A stretch of DNA of 39,769 nucleotides from Clostridia bacterium. GTDB taxonomy: Bacteria; Bacillota; Clostridia; Oscillospirales; Acutalibacteraceae. Both the position numbers and the translations under genes were made by a program. The stretch's first letter is position 1. The number at the start of each line of letters is the position of its first letter. The stretch covers positions 1-39,769 of the forward strand of contig JAKSQO010000028.1 in the NCBI GenBank assembly GCA_024404095.1, given 5' to 3'. The notes under the pieces are model-generated. The model ran no database searches. It was not told the DNA's origin and saw nothing but the letters and a program-made list of their open reading frames with translations. Below are positions 9,236 to 18,047 of the stretch, one piece after another.

Positions 9236-9264
9236 AGTATACACTTTATCTGAAAGGATTTCAA
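9236..9264 (-). promoter_or_regulatory. Sigma-A-type promoter of the exonuclease gene
   Basis: TTGAAA (9264-9259) and TATACT (9241-9236) are spaced 17 bp apart, about 30 bp upstream of the start chosen at 9205. Confidence 0.65.
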
Positions 9265-9279
9265 CCGATTTTCAGTTAT

Positions 9280-9981
9280 TTATACATTTTCGACTTCTTT
9301 TTTTAATTTTTCAATTATTCTTTTTTCAAGACGTGAGATATAACTCTGCGATATTCCGAGTTTGTCAGCGACCTCCTTCTGAGTATACTCCCTGCCGCCA
9401 TTCAAGCCGAACCGCATTGACATAATCGTTTTTTCCCTCTTGTTAAGAGCTGCTATTGTTCTGAGCACAAGATTTCTTTCGTCCTCATTTTCAATGTCAC
9501 GGTTTACAATATCGGGATCACTTCCGAGAATATCCGACAGCAGAAGCTCGTTGCCGTCCCAATCAACATTCAACGGTTCGTCAATCGAAACTTCATTTTT
9601 CAGAGGGCTTGTCTTACGCAGATACATAAGAATTTCATTTTCAATGCACCTTGAAGCATAGGTCGCAAGCTTGATATTCTTATCGGGACAGAATGTATTG
9701 ACCGCCTTGATAAGTCCTATCGTTCCGATTGATACAAGGTCCTCAACCCCTACACCTGAATTTTCAAATTTTTTCGCTATATAGACAACAAGACGCAGAT
9801 TGTGAATTATCAGCTTTTCCCGCACCGACTCATCTCCGTTGCGAAGCCGTTCCATTATCTCCTCCTCTTCTCTTTTTTTCAGCGGAGGCGGCAAGGTTTC
9901 GGGACCGTTTATATAATGTATATAATCTTTGCCTTTGATTCTTGAAATCAGTTCTTTTATTCTTTTAAATAGTCTGAGCAT
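9280..9981 (-). CDS. sigE: Sporulation sigma factor SigE (mother cell, made as pro-protein)
   Basis: This 233-residue sigma-70 family protein carries the SigE-specific sequences [12 protein letters not shown] (region 2.3-2.4) and [19 protein letters not shown], and a region 4 helix-turn-helix ([20 protein letters not shown]). The first ~30 residues (basic, amphipathic, ending [15 protein letters not shown]) are the pro-sequence that SpoIIGA removes to activate the factor in the mother cell. Start 9981 follows GAGGAGAAGAAAT; an upstream in-frame ATG at 10017 is rejected. It overlaps the 3' end of spoIIGA by 17 bp, giving the classical spoIIG operon. sigG, the usual next gene in many Firmicutes, is absent downstream. 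Confidence 0.97.
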   Translation of the reverse strand: MLRLFKRIKELISRIKGKDYIHYINGPETLPPPLKKREEEEIMERLRNGDESVREKLIIHNLRLVVYIAKKFENSGVGVEDLVSIGTIGLIKAVNTFCPDKNIKLATYASRCIENEILMYLRKTSPLKNEVSIDEPLNVDWDGNELLLSDILGSDPDIVNRDIENEDERNLVLRTIAALNKREKTIMSMRFGLNGGREYTQKEVADKLGISQSYISRLEKRIIEKLKKEVENV

Positions 9982-10840
9982 ATTTCTTCTCCTCACTAAG
10001 CAAATCGGGACTGACAATCACGCTGTACTCCCCTTTTGCAATAATATTTTTTGTTACCGCTATGTAAATCCTGTCAGTCTTAACTGTTCTGCTGACAGTT
10101 TTTATCTCAACGCAATCGGGATGAAACGCAGGCAAAACACCTGTTCCCGAAACGGTATTATGAATAATCAATCGCATTGACAAATCAGTATTTTCAGAAT
10201 TGTTTTCATCAAGATAATCCAAAACAGAAACAGGAAGTATTTTTTCAACTGCACTTCTTTCTGCAACCGCCACAGGATATCCGCTGAAGCTTTCTCTCAG
10301 CGAATTACCCGTATCAATAAGTGCGTTCAGAGCAACGGATTTACCTCCGTATTCTATTCTTAACAATGCAGAAAACTCTTTTGGCGCTCTGCGTTCAATA
10401 AAGTGTGAGATTATACTTACCACGGCAAAGCAGACTACAGTTGAAGCCGCAAGAACAACTATATCAATGTCAAAATAACACACGCCGTTATTCATCACCA
10501 TTCCTACAGGAGAAACAGTCATCCAAAGCACCGTCATTATTCCGCCGAAAGCCATACTGACGGCAAAAAAAGTAAAAAAACAACGAAAGAGCTTTCTGAC
10601 ATTTCCGTAGCCGAATGTGCATAAAACTATCAGAAGAGTTGCCGCAATCCGAATTAACAGCTCAACAATCCTCGGAAGCTCCGGCAGGAATATAATCAAT
10701 CCGTACGCGCTTCCGGTCAGCGCACCGGCAAGTACACGAAGTCTTGACACAGTACTTTTCATTATCCTTGCAGAACACAGTAAAAGCGCATAGTTTACAA
10801 ACAGATTTATTACAACAAGCACATCAGCATAAATCGTCAT
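9965..10840 (-). CDS. spoIIGA: Sporulation pro-sigma-E processing aspartic protease SpoIIGA
   Basis: The 291-residue protein has five predicted N-terminal membrane segments (residues ~1-155), starting [17 protein letters not shown] as in other SpoIIGA proteins. A cytoplasmic aspartic-protease domain follows, with the catalytic ALIDTGNSL motif. It sits in the sporulation septum and cleaves pro-SigE in response to SpoIIR from the forespore. The start at 10840 is chosen by alignment of the first membrane helix; the longer frame from 10891 would overlap the promoter region. It is followed by sigE with overlap, so the protease and its substrate are co-expressed. Confidence 0.93.
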   Translation of the reverse strand: MTIYADVLVVINLFVNYALLLCSARIMKSTVSRLRVLAGALTGSAYGLIIFLPELPRIVELLIRIAATLLIVLCTFGYGNVRKLFRCFFTFFAVSMAFGGIMTVLWMTVSPVGMVMNNGVCYFDIDIVVLAASTVVCFAVVSIISHFIERRAPKEFSALLRIEYGGKSVALNALIDTGNSLRESFSGYPVAVAERSAVEKILPVSVLDYLDENNSENTDLSMRLIIHNTVSGTGVLPAFHPDCVEIKTVSRTVKTDRIYIAVTKNIIAKGEYSVIVSPDLLSEEKKYAQTI

Positions 10841-10858
10841 CCCCGACACCCCGAGTTT

Positions 10859-10890
10859 ATTATATGACGTTGAAACGCAATTTTTTGTCA
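10859..10890 (-). promoter_or_regulatory. Candidate spoIIG promoter with Spo0A-like site
   Basis: A perfect TATAAT (10864-10859) lies ~20 bp upstream of the spoIIGA start. No good -35 is found at 17 bp. A TGACAAA-like sequence (10890-10884) lies about 20 bp upstream of the -10, reminiscent of the long spacing and Spo0A (0A) boxes at the B. subtilis spoIIG promoter. This is inferred from a single weak box. Confidence 0.4.
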
Positions 10891-10902
10891 CATATCGGCG
10901 TG

Positions 10903-10934
10903 TAAATAAAAAAGGCGGCTCAGCGAGCCACCTT
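10903..10934 (-). terminator. Intrinsic terminator of the glycosyltransferase operon
   Basis: The minus strand carries AAGGTGGCTC, a 3-nt loop, then GAGCCGCCTT, a 10-bp stem with one G-U pair, followed by TTTTTATTTA. It lies just after the glycosyltransferase stop at 10947. Confidence 0.85.
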
Positions 10935-10946
10935 AATCAGGTATAT

Positions 10947-11981
10947 TCAATGTCTTTTTAAGATTCTTCCTTTTGTTTTATTTATCATTTTGATTAGTTT
11001 GGATTCACTAAAATTTGTTTTATCATATTTTTCTGGCGAATCCTTCAGAATTCTCAGTTTCTTTTTTTGTATTTTATCATCTGCTATACTGATGAAATAG
11101 TCATAATTCTCATTTATTCTTTTAATAATATGATTCTTGCAATCACCTGATTTATCTAATTCAGATGTAGAAATTAAATAATCATACATATTTAATAATC
11201 TGGTTATCCACCTTTTGGCTGCATAATGTGCATGCTGTGGAAATTTTTCTTTTACTTTATTATGAATAAACTCCCAGTCATCAATGCTTTTAAGACTTTG
11301 TTCTGTTACTCCTGATGACATAACCGAAGCTGGATTATATCTATAGAAATAGAATGTTTTATCAATATGAATCAACTTTTCTGCATTTAATACTGCCTGT
11401 GGAAAATAATATCCATCTTCATAAAGTAGCCCTTCTGGAAAGCTTATGTTTTCCACGCAGTCCCTCTTATATATTGAAAAACAAGCACTAACATTAAACT
11501 CTTTTCTTCGTCTATATGGAGAGTTAATTAAATTTAAAATAGCTTCTTCTGACGTAAAAATTTTCACCTCTCCCGTATCATCAGAATAATCATCAACATC
11601 ATCTTCTGATCTGCATTTTACACTATTAAAGCAAGCCATATCAGCTTTATGAACCAATATTAGTTTTATAACACTCTCATACAGCTCTATAGAAACAAAA
11701 TCATCACTGTCAACGTAATTGATATATTCACCTTTAGCTATTCTCACTCCCGCATTTCTTGCAGAAGATAATCCTCCATTTTCTTTATGGATAACAATAA
11801 CTCTATCATCTTTTTCTTTATAATAATCACAAATTTGCGGAGATGAATCTGTAGAACCATCATCAACCAATATAACCTCTATATTCTTGTAAGACTGATT
11901 CAAAATGCTTTCGATACAACATTTTAAATACTTTTCTACGTTATAAACAGGAACGATAACTGAAATAAGTGGTTTATCCAT
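10947..11981 (-). CDS. GT2 family glycosyltransferase (second gene of pair)
   Basis: This is a 344-residue GT-A fold enzyme. The N-terminal PLISVIVPVYNVEKYL, the nucleotide-sugar-binding VDDGSTDSSPQICD (~40-53) and the metal-binding INYVDSDDFVS (~91-101) are all seen. It would transfer a sugar from a nucleotide-sugar donor to a cell-surface polysaccharide or teichoic acid-like acceptor; donor and acceptor are unknown. It follows the next gene with only 2 bp between, so the two are co-transcribed. It is clearly more AT-rich than its partner and than the flanking sporulation genes, which suggests a separate, more recent acquisition. No transmembrane helices are apparent. Confidence 0.88.
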   Translation of the reverse strand: MDKPLISVIVPVYNVEKYLKCCIESILNQSYKNIEVILVDDGSTDSSPQICDYYKEKDDRVIVIHKENGGLSSARNAGVRIAKGEYINYVDSDDFVSIELYESVIKLILVHKADMACFNSVKCRSEDDVDDYSDDTGEVKIFTSEEAILNLINSPYRRRKEFNVSACFSIYKRDCVENISFPEGLLYEDGYYFPQAVLNAEKLIHIDKTFYFYRYNPASVMSSGVTEQSLKSIDDWEFIHNKVKEKFPQHAHYAAKRWITRLLNMYDYLISTSELDKSGDCKNHIIKRINENYDYFISIADDKIQKKKLRILKDSPEKYDKTNFSESKLIKMINKTKGRILKRH

Positions 11982-11983
11982 AA

Positions 11984-13003
11984 TTATAAAACCTTTCTAT
12001 ATAGAATTTTTTCACAAATCAGATGTGCGATAAAATAAAGTCTATTTTTGACGCACCATGTCATCCACCAGTCAAGCGATTTTGACTTGAACTTTTTAAT
12101 ATCATAATCTTTGAACGAACGGCGCATCATCTCGGAATTGCCGAGGCGCTTAAGAACCTTTCTTCTTTCGTTTATATTATTTTTATATACATTTCCAAGA
12201 AGCAACGGAAGCATAGACAATATTGTATACCTGGCTATTTCCGAATAGAAATTGCCGTTTTTTATGCAGCTCTTTTCATAATACTTTATTTTAAGGCTCC
12301 ATTGATAACAAATCCATAAATCATAGTCCGGAACATACTTCTGTCTTTGAAGGCTTTCGTTTCTCAAACGATAACAATATACAGGCACGTCTGTCACTAA
12401 CATTTTTTCTGATAAACAAAAAGCCCAGAGATTAAACGGCGGATCTTCAACTCGCTTCAAATATTCGTCCAGTTTCAATCCGTTCTTTTTCAGAAAATCA
12501 GTTTTATATAGATTGCGCCACATAAACTGAATCTCCGAATAAACCATATCCCCTATTATTTCTTCTATTTCTTCGTGAGTATATACTTTATCACGTATAA
12601 AATCTGAACGGCATATGCTTTCCGGTATTTCATCATCCTTAGCGCAAAAAAAAGAGTTGTGCACAACATCAGCATCGGCTTGTATTGCAACTTTGTAAAG
12701 TAAGCCGATATTATCTCCTACAAGATAATCGTCACTATCGGCGAAAAAAATATAGTCTCCTTTTGCTATATCAATACCAAGGTTTCTCGCTACTGACGGG
12801 CCTTCATTTTCCTTATGTATCACAACAACCTTGTCCGGATATTTTTCTTTATATTCATCACAGATTGCAGGGCAGTTATCAGGTGAACCGTCATCAACAA
12901 GAATGATTTCATAGTCATCCATAGTCTGATTCAGTATTGAATCAACGCATTGTCTGATATACTTTTCCACATTATACACAGGAATGATATAGCTAAGTTT
13001 CAA
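11984..13003 (-). CDS. GT2 family glycosyltransferase (first gene of pair)
   Basis: This 339-residue GT-A enzyme begins KLSYIIPVYNVEKYIRQCVD, then has VDDGSPDNCPAICDEYKEKY and the DxD-containing YIFFADSDDYLV. It is paralogous to the downstream gene in its first ~110 residues but diverges strongly in the C-terminal acceptor-binding half, so the two probably add different linkages. The start is TTG at 13003, with GAGGT 7 nt upstream; the nearest ATG (13010) is out of frame and stops after five codons. The gene is read from its own promoter at 13037-13065. Confidence 0.87.
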   Translation of the reverse strand: MKLSYIIPVYNVEKYIRQCVDSILNQTMDDYEIILVDDGSPDNCPAICDEYKEKYPDKVVVIHKENEGPSVARNLGIDIAKGDYIFFADSDDYLVGDNIGLLYKVAIQADADVVHNSFFCAKDDEIPESICRSDFIRDKVYTHEEIEEIIGDMVYSEIQFMWRNLYKTDFLKKNGLKLDEYLKRVEDPPFNLWAFCLSEKMLVTDVPVYCYRLRNESLQRQKYVPDYDLWICYQWSLKIKYYEKSCIKNGNFYSEIARYTILSMLPLLLGNVYKNNINERRKVLKRLGNSEMMRRSFKDYDIKKFKSKSLDWWMTWCVKNRLYFIAHLICEKILYRKVL

Positions 13004-13036
13004 TCTGCATACCTCGTTTCAGTTTTCTACAAAAAT

Positions 13037-13065
13037 AGTATACAGTAAAAAAACGCTCTGTTCAA
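13037..13065 (-). promoter_or_regulatory. Sigma-A promoter of the glycosyltransferase pair
   Basis: TTGAAC (13065-13060) and TATACT (13042-13037) have a 17-bp spacer, about 35 bp before the TTG start. It is divergent from the ATPase promoter. Confidence 0.7.
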
Positions 13066-13122
13066 TTCTTTTTTTCACTTTATTTGCATAATTTGAACCC
13101 CCTTATTTGTGCAATTTTACTC

Positions 13123-13150
13123 TTGTTTTTTCAGAAATAAGTGCTATAAT
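13123..13150 (+). promoter_or_regulatory. Sigma-A extended -10 promoter of the V/A-ATPase operon
   Basis: TTGTTT, a 16-bp spacer and TATAAT with an upstream TGC (extended -10) lie 35 bp before the first gene. No other promoter of similar quality is seen until the end of the operon at 22.4 kb. Confidence 0.65.
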
Positions 13151-13184
13151 ATGCGTTATATTTTTAACATTAAGGTGAAATGCC

Positions 13185-13493
13185 ATGAATGAAACATTAA
13201 GAACCATCCTTGATATGGATAAAAGGGCTCAGCTCGAGGTTGAAGAGGCTGAGCAGTACAGACGCGAAGCCATTGCCGGACTCGGTGCAAAGAAAGCGGC
13301 TGTAATTGAGGATGAAACAAGAAAAGCAAAGGAATCCGCAATCAGGCGAAGTGAACGTCGGAAAGCAGAGGGAGAAAAGCTCCTTGCCGAACTTAAAGCG
13401 GAAAATGAAGCTATTCTTCAGAAAATGAATAAGCTTTATGACGACAATGCCGACAACTGGGTTGATAAAATTGTTGCAGATATTACCGAATAA
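13185..13493 (+). CDS. V/A-type ATPase peripheral-stalk subunit (G/H-like)
   Basis: This 102-residue protein is almost entirely charged coiled coil (EVEEAEQYRREAIAGLGAKKAAVIEDETRKAKESA), as expected for the small stalk subunit that pairs with subunit E to hold the catalytic head against rotation. The assignment rests on its position as first gene of the ATPase operon, its length and its heptad pattern; the family has little conserved sequence. Naming differs between organisms (H in archaea, G in Thermus, F in Enterococcus ntp), so no symbol is given. AAGGTGAAATGCC precedes the ATG. Confidence 0.75.
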   Translation: MNETLRTILDMDKRAQLEVEEAEQYRREAIAGLGAKKAAVIEDETRKAKESAIRRSERRKAEGEKLLAELKAENEAILQKMNKLYDDNADNWVDKIVADITE

Positions 13494-13531
13494 TTGTATA
13501 CTATTATAACATAAAGAAAGGTGGTTGTCCG

Positions 13532-14578
13532 ATGGCTGTATCTTATTCTGCAAATGCCGTATATGCAAAAGCTCATGTTATGTACGGAAAAAGGCTGAAA
13601 AAACAGAATTATGATGAACTGATAAACTGTCATTCGCTCCCGGAGCTTGTCAACTACCTTAAAACGCGCACTCAGTACAGCAAGGTGTTCGAAAACGTTC
13701 CGTCTGATATCACTCCGACTCAGATTGAGGAGCTATTGAAGCTCCAGCTGCTTGAAAACTTCGAATCACTTTGCCGATACGAGATTTCGGCGGGTGAAAA
13801 CTTCTATCAGTATTTCATTGTAAAAAACGATATCGGTCAGATTCTGTCTTTCATAAGAATGTTGATTAACGGAACACCCGAAAAATATCTGAATTCTCTG
13901 CCCGCGTTTTTTAACAAGCACACCGAGCTTGACCTGTATAAAATGGCAAATGCACGAAGCTACAAAGAACTGCTCAACGCAGTCAGCGGTTCGCCTTACA
14001 AGGCTTTGCTTGCTCCGTTTGCGGAAATATACAAAGAAAACGGTATTTACATTAGAATTGAGTCCGCACTTAATGACTATGTTAAGGATTTTCTTTTTTC
14101 AATCATAAAACGAAGCGCAGGAAAAAAAGAAAAGGAACAGATTCACGATATTATAAGCTATAAATTTGACATGGACACAGTAGTTAATATCTACCGCCTT
14201 ACAAGGCTGGCAGATGCTGACTCGGCGGACATAAAAGGGTATATTAAAACCAAATTCACAAACTTTTCACAGAAAGAGATAAATATGCTCGTTGACGCAC
14301 CGCTTGCACGCGATATGATGCGACTGATACCGCAGACGTGTTACCGCAAGGACTTTGCAAAACTCGAGTACACATATCTCGAGGGTGCGGTTCAACGTGT
14401 TATGTATTCCAAGCTCGCAAAAAGTATGCGATACTTTACAAGCCCCACAGCGGCGATGATATGCTACGTTTTCCTTGCCGAAAACGAAGTCCGTAACATC
14501 ACCCACATTGTTGAGGGAATTAAATATAATATACCGGCTAAAAATATAGGCGCTATTCTTGTCGGCGCCGAAAACTAA
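13532..14578 (+). CDS. ntpC: V/A-type ATPase subunit C
   Basis: This 348-residue helical protein matches the V-ATPase subunit C/d family (AC39 type). It starts MAVSYSANAVYAKAHVMYGKRL, the usual N-terminal Y/A-rich segment, and has three repeated helical domains, including the C-terminal ARDMMRLIPQTCYRKDFAKLEY. It is the funnel-shaped socket that couples the central shaft (D/F) to the membrane rotor ring. A strong AAAGGTGG lies upstream. Its place between the stalk subunit and subunit I fits the family order. Confidence 0.9.
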   Translation: MAVSYSANAVYAKAHVMYGKRLKKQNYDELINCHSLPELVNYLKTRTQYSKVFENVPSDITPTQIEELLKLQLLENFESLCRYEISAGENFYQYFIVKNDIGQILSFIRMLINGTPEKYLNSLPAFFNKHTELDLYKMANARSYKELLNAVSGSPYKALLAPFAEIYKENGIYIRIESALNDYVKDFLFSIIKRSAGKKEKEQIHDIISYKFDMDTVVNIYRLTRLADADSADIKGYIKTKFTNFSQKEINMLVDAPLARDMMRLIPQTCYRKDFAKLEYTYLEGAVQRVMYSKLAKSMRYFTSPTAAMICYVFLAENEVRNITHIVEGIKYNIPAKNIGAILVGAEN

Positions 14579-14604
14579 ATAACGAAGAAGGAGGTTATCA
14601 GACT

Positions 14605-16617
14605 TTGGCCATCGAAAAAATGAAGCTCATACGAGTTTACGGAATTCTCGACAGCCTTGACGAATTTATCACATCGTGCTGTATCAGCGGAGATTTCCAC
14701 CCCGAAAACGCGATAAACTATCTTTCAGAGTCCCTGGGTTTTGTTCAGCTCAATGAAGAAAACCCCTACACATCCTCAATTCAGAAAATTGAGGAAATTG
14801 CCGATATTGCCGGCGTTACATTAAAAGAAACCTTCAAAGGAAACGAAATCATAATTGATAAATCCGAATACGATTATATTGATGATATTCGTTCCAAGTT
14901 GTCTTCAATGCTTTCTGAACGAAGCGAAATTGCGGGGAAGCTTAATGATATAGTTTCTTCCGCCGAGCAATTCAGTCACTTTACCGACCTTGATATTCCG
15001 TTTGAGGAGATTTTCGGAGCAAAGTTTCTGAAAATCAGGTTTGGATGCATTCCGCGTGACTGCTATCCGAAGCTTAAGGCATACGAAGACAAAAAGGACA
15101 TTCTTTTCTTCCAATGCTCAAAGGATGAGAAAAACTACTGGGGACTTTATGCCGCACCTGTTTCAAAAATCGATGAGGTTGACAGAATATTCGCTTCTCT
15201 TTATTTTGAACGTATTCGCATTCCCGACGCAACAGGAACACCACTTGAAGTGCTTAAGACTCTCAAGGAGCAACAGGAGCTACTGACGCAAAGACTTAAT
15301 GAGCTTGATTCTCAAATCAGCAATTTCTGGTCAGAAAATTCTGAGCATTGCGAAGCGGTTTATGCCCACTTTAAGATTGCAAATCTCGCATTCGACCTCA
15401 GACGTTATGCGGCAGTAGAAGAAAATTCGGATTATTACGCATATGTCGGCTGGGTTCCCGAGTCAAGCCTTAAATGGTTCCGTGAGCGTGCTGAGAATAT
15501 TGACAATCTCACATTTGAGGAGTTTGAACCCGAGGAGGACAAGCGAAACGCTCCGCCCGTCAAGCTGAGAAATAAAAAGCCGTTCAGACCGTTTGAAATG
15601 TTTACCGAAATGTACGGTCTGCCGTCATACGGAAGTGTTGACATCACACCATTTGTCGCTATCACCTACTCGCTTCTTTTCGGTATGATGTTTGCTGACC
15701 TCGGTCAGGGACTTGTGCTCGCAATCGGCGGATATATTCTGTATAAGCTCAAAGGCGTCAAGCTTGCAAAGATGATTGTTCCGTGCGGAATGTGCTCCGC
15801 GGTATTCGGGTTCATCTTCGGTTCTGTTTTCGGATATGAGGAACTGCTTGACCCCGTTTACCACGCAATCGGACTTCCCGGCAAGCCGCTTGAGGTTATG
15901 GATTCCATAAACACGATACTTATTGTTGCAATCGGAATCGGCATTGCGCTTGTTGCAATTTCAATGGGCATCAACGTCTACTGCTGTTTACGAAGTAAAA
16001 AGTACGGCGAAGCGCTGTTCAGTCAGAACGGAATTACGGGAATTATACTTTACGGTGTGCTTGTATGTGCAATCGTTGCATTCATGTCAGGCAAATCCGT
16101 TCTTCCTACCTTCGTAATTCTGCCCGTTGCTCTTGTTTGCCTTGTAATTCTTTACATCAAGGAGCTGTTAATCGGCAAGGTTGATAAGCATGACGATTAT
16201 CTTCCCGAGAGCTGGTCAGACTTCTTTATGCAGAATATATTTGAGGTTATCGAATACATTCTGACATACTTCAGTAACACAGTCTCATATCTTCGTGTCG
16301 GTGCGTTTGTCCTTGTTCACGCAGGTATGATGATGGTTTTCTCTTCAATCACAAGCGACCCGACATCCCCGGCAGGTATTGCGGTAATGGTTGTCGGCAA
16401 TATCATTGTTATCGGCCTTGAAGGACTTCTGACAGGTATTCAGGTACTCAGACTTGAATTCTACGAAATGTTCAGTCGATTCTATGAGGGCGACGGCAAG
16501 CCGTTCAACAGCGTAGGTATGAGAAAAAACAGAGGTTTTCTTTTCAAAATTAAAAACGCATTCAGCTCAAAATCAGATGAGCAGAATGATAATGTTATAA
16601 TCAATGTCAATAAATAA
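14605..16617 (+). CDS. ntpI: V/A-type ATPase subunit I (membrane stator a-subunit)
   Basis: This 670-residue protein has a soluble, coiled-coil N-terminal half (~1-330). A membrane half (~345-640) follows with about eight hydrophobic segments, including FGMMFADLGQGLVLAIGGY and the conserved EYILTYFSNTVSYLRVGAFVL helix, which carries the arginine of the ion half-channels. It forms the stator ion path against the K-ring. The TTG start at 14605 follows AGGAGG by 10 nt; an ATG four codons later is the alternative. The stop is immediately followed by the ribosome-binding site of subunit K. Confidence 0.95.
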   Translation: MAIEKMKLIRVYGILDSLDEFITSCCISGDFHPENAINYLSESLGFVQLNEENPYTSSIQKIEEIADIAGVTLKETFKGNEIIIDKSEYDYIDDIRSKLSSMLSERSEIAGKLNDIVSSAEQFSHFTDLDIPFEEIFGAKFLKIRFGCIPRDCYPKLKAYEDKKDILFFQCSKDEKNYWGLYAAPVSKIDEVDRIFASLYFERIRIPDATGTPLEVLKTLKEQQELLTQRLNELDSQISNFWSENSEHCEAVYAHFKIANLAFDLRRYAAVEENSDYYAYVGWVPESSLKWFRERAENIDNLTFEEFEPEEDKRNAPPVKLRNKKPFRPFEMFTEMYGLPSYGSVDITPFVAITYSLLFGMMFADLGQGLVLAIGGYILYKLKGVKLAKMIVPCGMCSAVFGFIFGSVFGYEELLDPVYHAIGLPGKPLEVMDSINTILIVAIGIGIALVAISMGINVYCCLRSKKYGEALFSQNGITGIILYGVLVCAIVAFMSGKSVLPTFVILPVALVCLVILYIKELLIGKVDKHDDYLPESWSDFFMQNIFEVIEYILTYFSNTVSYLRVGAFVLVHAGMMMVFSSITSDPTSPAGIAVMVVGNIIVIGLEGLLTGIQVLRLEFYEMFSRFYEGDGKPFNSVGMRKNRGFLFKIKNAFSSKSDEQNDNVIINVNK

Positions 16618-16632
16618 TTGGAGGTATTTATT

Positions 16633-17094
16633 ATGTACATCTTATTCACCGTTCTTCCGATTGTGGCACTCGTTGCTCTTTTCGCATTTTCAATGAAACA
16701 GAAGTCAAAGGGTATCCCCGCAAAGAAAGTAATCACATCAAATCTTGTTGCATTTGCACTTATTGTTGCCGCTCTCGGCGCAGTAACCTTCACAGTATCA
16801 GCTGCAAACGAGGCTCAGCCTGCTGAAGCCGCTGAAACATCAGCTTCACAGGAAGCAGAAGCACCCGCAGCTCAGGATAACAGCAAGGGCCTCGGACTTA
16901 TCGCAGCCGCTATCGTTACAGGTATCTCAGGTATCGGCGGCGGTATCGCCGTTGCAGCCGGCGCACCTGCCGCAATTGCCGCAACAACAGAGGATCCCAA
17001 ATCATTCGGTAAATCACTTATCTTCGTTGCCCTCGGTGAATCAATCGCGCTGTACGGTGTTGTTATCTCAATTCTTATTCTTAACAAGGTATAA
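16633..17094 (+). CDS. ntpK: V/A-type ATPase subunit K (rotor ring proteolipid)
   Basis: This 153-residue proteolipid has four hydrophobic segments (~3-19, 32-52, 85-107, 121-152). The ion-binding glutamate is in helix 4 (VALGESIALYG). The first hairpin lacks an equivalent carboxylate and ends in an Ala/Glu/Pro-rich linker (~54-80). The GxGxG position that carries Gln in known sodium-binding rings is GIGGG here, which is mild evidence for proton rather than sodium coupling. The start at 16633 follows GGAGG by 8 nt; a longer reading from the preceding TTG would include the ribosome-binding site itself. Confidence 0.93.
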   Translation: MYILFTVLPIVALVALFAFSMKQKSKGIPAKKVITSNLVAFALIVAALGAVTFTVSAANEAQPAEAAETSASQEAEAPAAQDNSKGLGLIAAAIVTGISGIGGGIAVAAGAPAAIAATTEDPKSFGKSLIFVALGESIALYGVVISILILNKV

Positions 17095-17098
17095 GCAT

Positions 17099-17404
17099 AT
17101 GCGTTTGTTTTTGATATGTGACAACGAGGATACCGCAACAGGTATGCGCCTTGCAGGTATTGAAAGTATTATTACAAACGATAAATCTGCCGTTGTCAGT
17201 AAGCTCAATGAGATTTCCGACGATTCACGGACAGGAATCATTCTTATCAATCAGACTCTGAGCAGACTTTGCTCTGATGAGATTTCAGAATTCAGAAAAA
17301 ATCATTCCGTTCCGCTTATCGTTGAAATTCCCGACAGAAATTCCGACGGTTCAGAAAACTCAATCGCAGAATACGTGCGAAACTCCATCGGAATACAGGT
17401 CTGA
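17099..17404 (+). CDS. V/A-type ATPase subunit F
   Basis: This 101-residue protein with a CheY-like alpha/beta fold starts MRLFLICDNEDTATGMRLAGI, the typical subunit F opening (mainly 'iGDedtv.GFrLaGi'). PLIVEIPDR lies near the C-terminus. It binds subunit D to form the central rotor shaft. It is called NtpG in Enterococcus nomenclature and F elsewhere, so no symbol is assigned. The start lies 5 bp after the subunit K stop, with AAGG inside the K 3' end. Confidence 0.9.
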   Translation: MRLFLICDNEDTATGMRLAGIESIITNDKSAVVSKLNEISDDSRTGIILINQTLSRLCSDEISEFRKNHSVPLIVEIPDRNSDGSENSIAEYVRNSIGIQV

Positions 17405-17447
17405 AAGCAGTCACCCTTTACCCGTTGACTGCGGCAGGGAGGAAAAC

Positions 17448-18035
17448 ATGATTAACGAAACACAAAAAACTAATTCTTTTCTTGAAACAATAAACAGTAT
17501 TGCACACGCTAAAAGCACAAAAATCCGAGAGGAAACTGACAGCTACATTGCACAGGAGCTTGAGAAAGCACGCCAGCGCGCTCACGAGGATTTAAAAGTT
17601 TTCAAGAAAAACGAAATTGACAGACTTAATGAAGAGACAAACGCAGGCTTTTCCGAGCTTGAAGCAAAGGAAACAAAAATGCTTCTTGACCGACGTGCGG
17701 AGATAACAGATAATGTTTTCAGCAAAGCAAAAGCCAAGCTGATTGAATTTGTCGCAAGTGACAAATATCTTACATTTCTTATCAGAAGCATTGAAGAAAT
17801 CAAAATCGCTCTCGGAAATGACACAGTTATCTTTTTAAAGCCTGACGATAAAAAATACGAAGCAGAGCTTTCAAAACTCTGCCGTGAAATAAAATATGAC
17901 CCGACAATAGAAATCGGCGGCTGCAAGGCAGAAAACATCATCAACCGAATGGTTGCCGATGATACTCTTGAAACGAAGCTGAACGCTGAGAAGAGTATAT
18001 TTTACAAGACATCGGGTCTGAGCGTTACTAAGTAA
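17448..18035 (+). CDS. ntpE: V/A-type ATPase subunit E (peripheral stalk)
   Basis: This 195-residue protein has a long N-terminal helix (~15-95) rich in Glu/Lys/Arg, then a globular C-terminal domain. That domain has the family pattern of strands around IEIGGCKAENIINRMVADDTLETKL, similar to 'GGvvv...dgri.vdnTle.rl' in other E subunits. With the small stalk subunit it forms the stator that anchors the A3B3 head. The start at 17448 follows GGGAGGAAAAC. The longer in-frame reading upstream overlaps subunit F and is rejected. Confidence 0.9.
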   Translation: MINETQKTNSFLETINSIAHAKSTKIREETDSYIAQELEKARQRAHEDLKVFKKNEIDRLNEETNAGFSELEAKETKMLLDRRAEITDNVFSKAKAKLIEFVASDKYLTFLIRSIEEIKIALGNDTVIFLKPDDKKYEAELSKLCREIKYDPTIEIGGCKAENIINRMVADDTLETKLNAEKSIFYKTSGLSVTK

Positions 18036-18047
18036 AGGAGGCGCGGC

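Noticed and set aside
17277..17447. Longer start for the subunit E gene
   Set aside because: The extension lies inside the subunit F gene and does not match the family; GGGAGG precedes the ATG at 17448.
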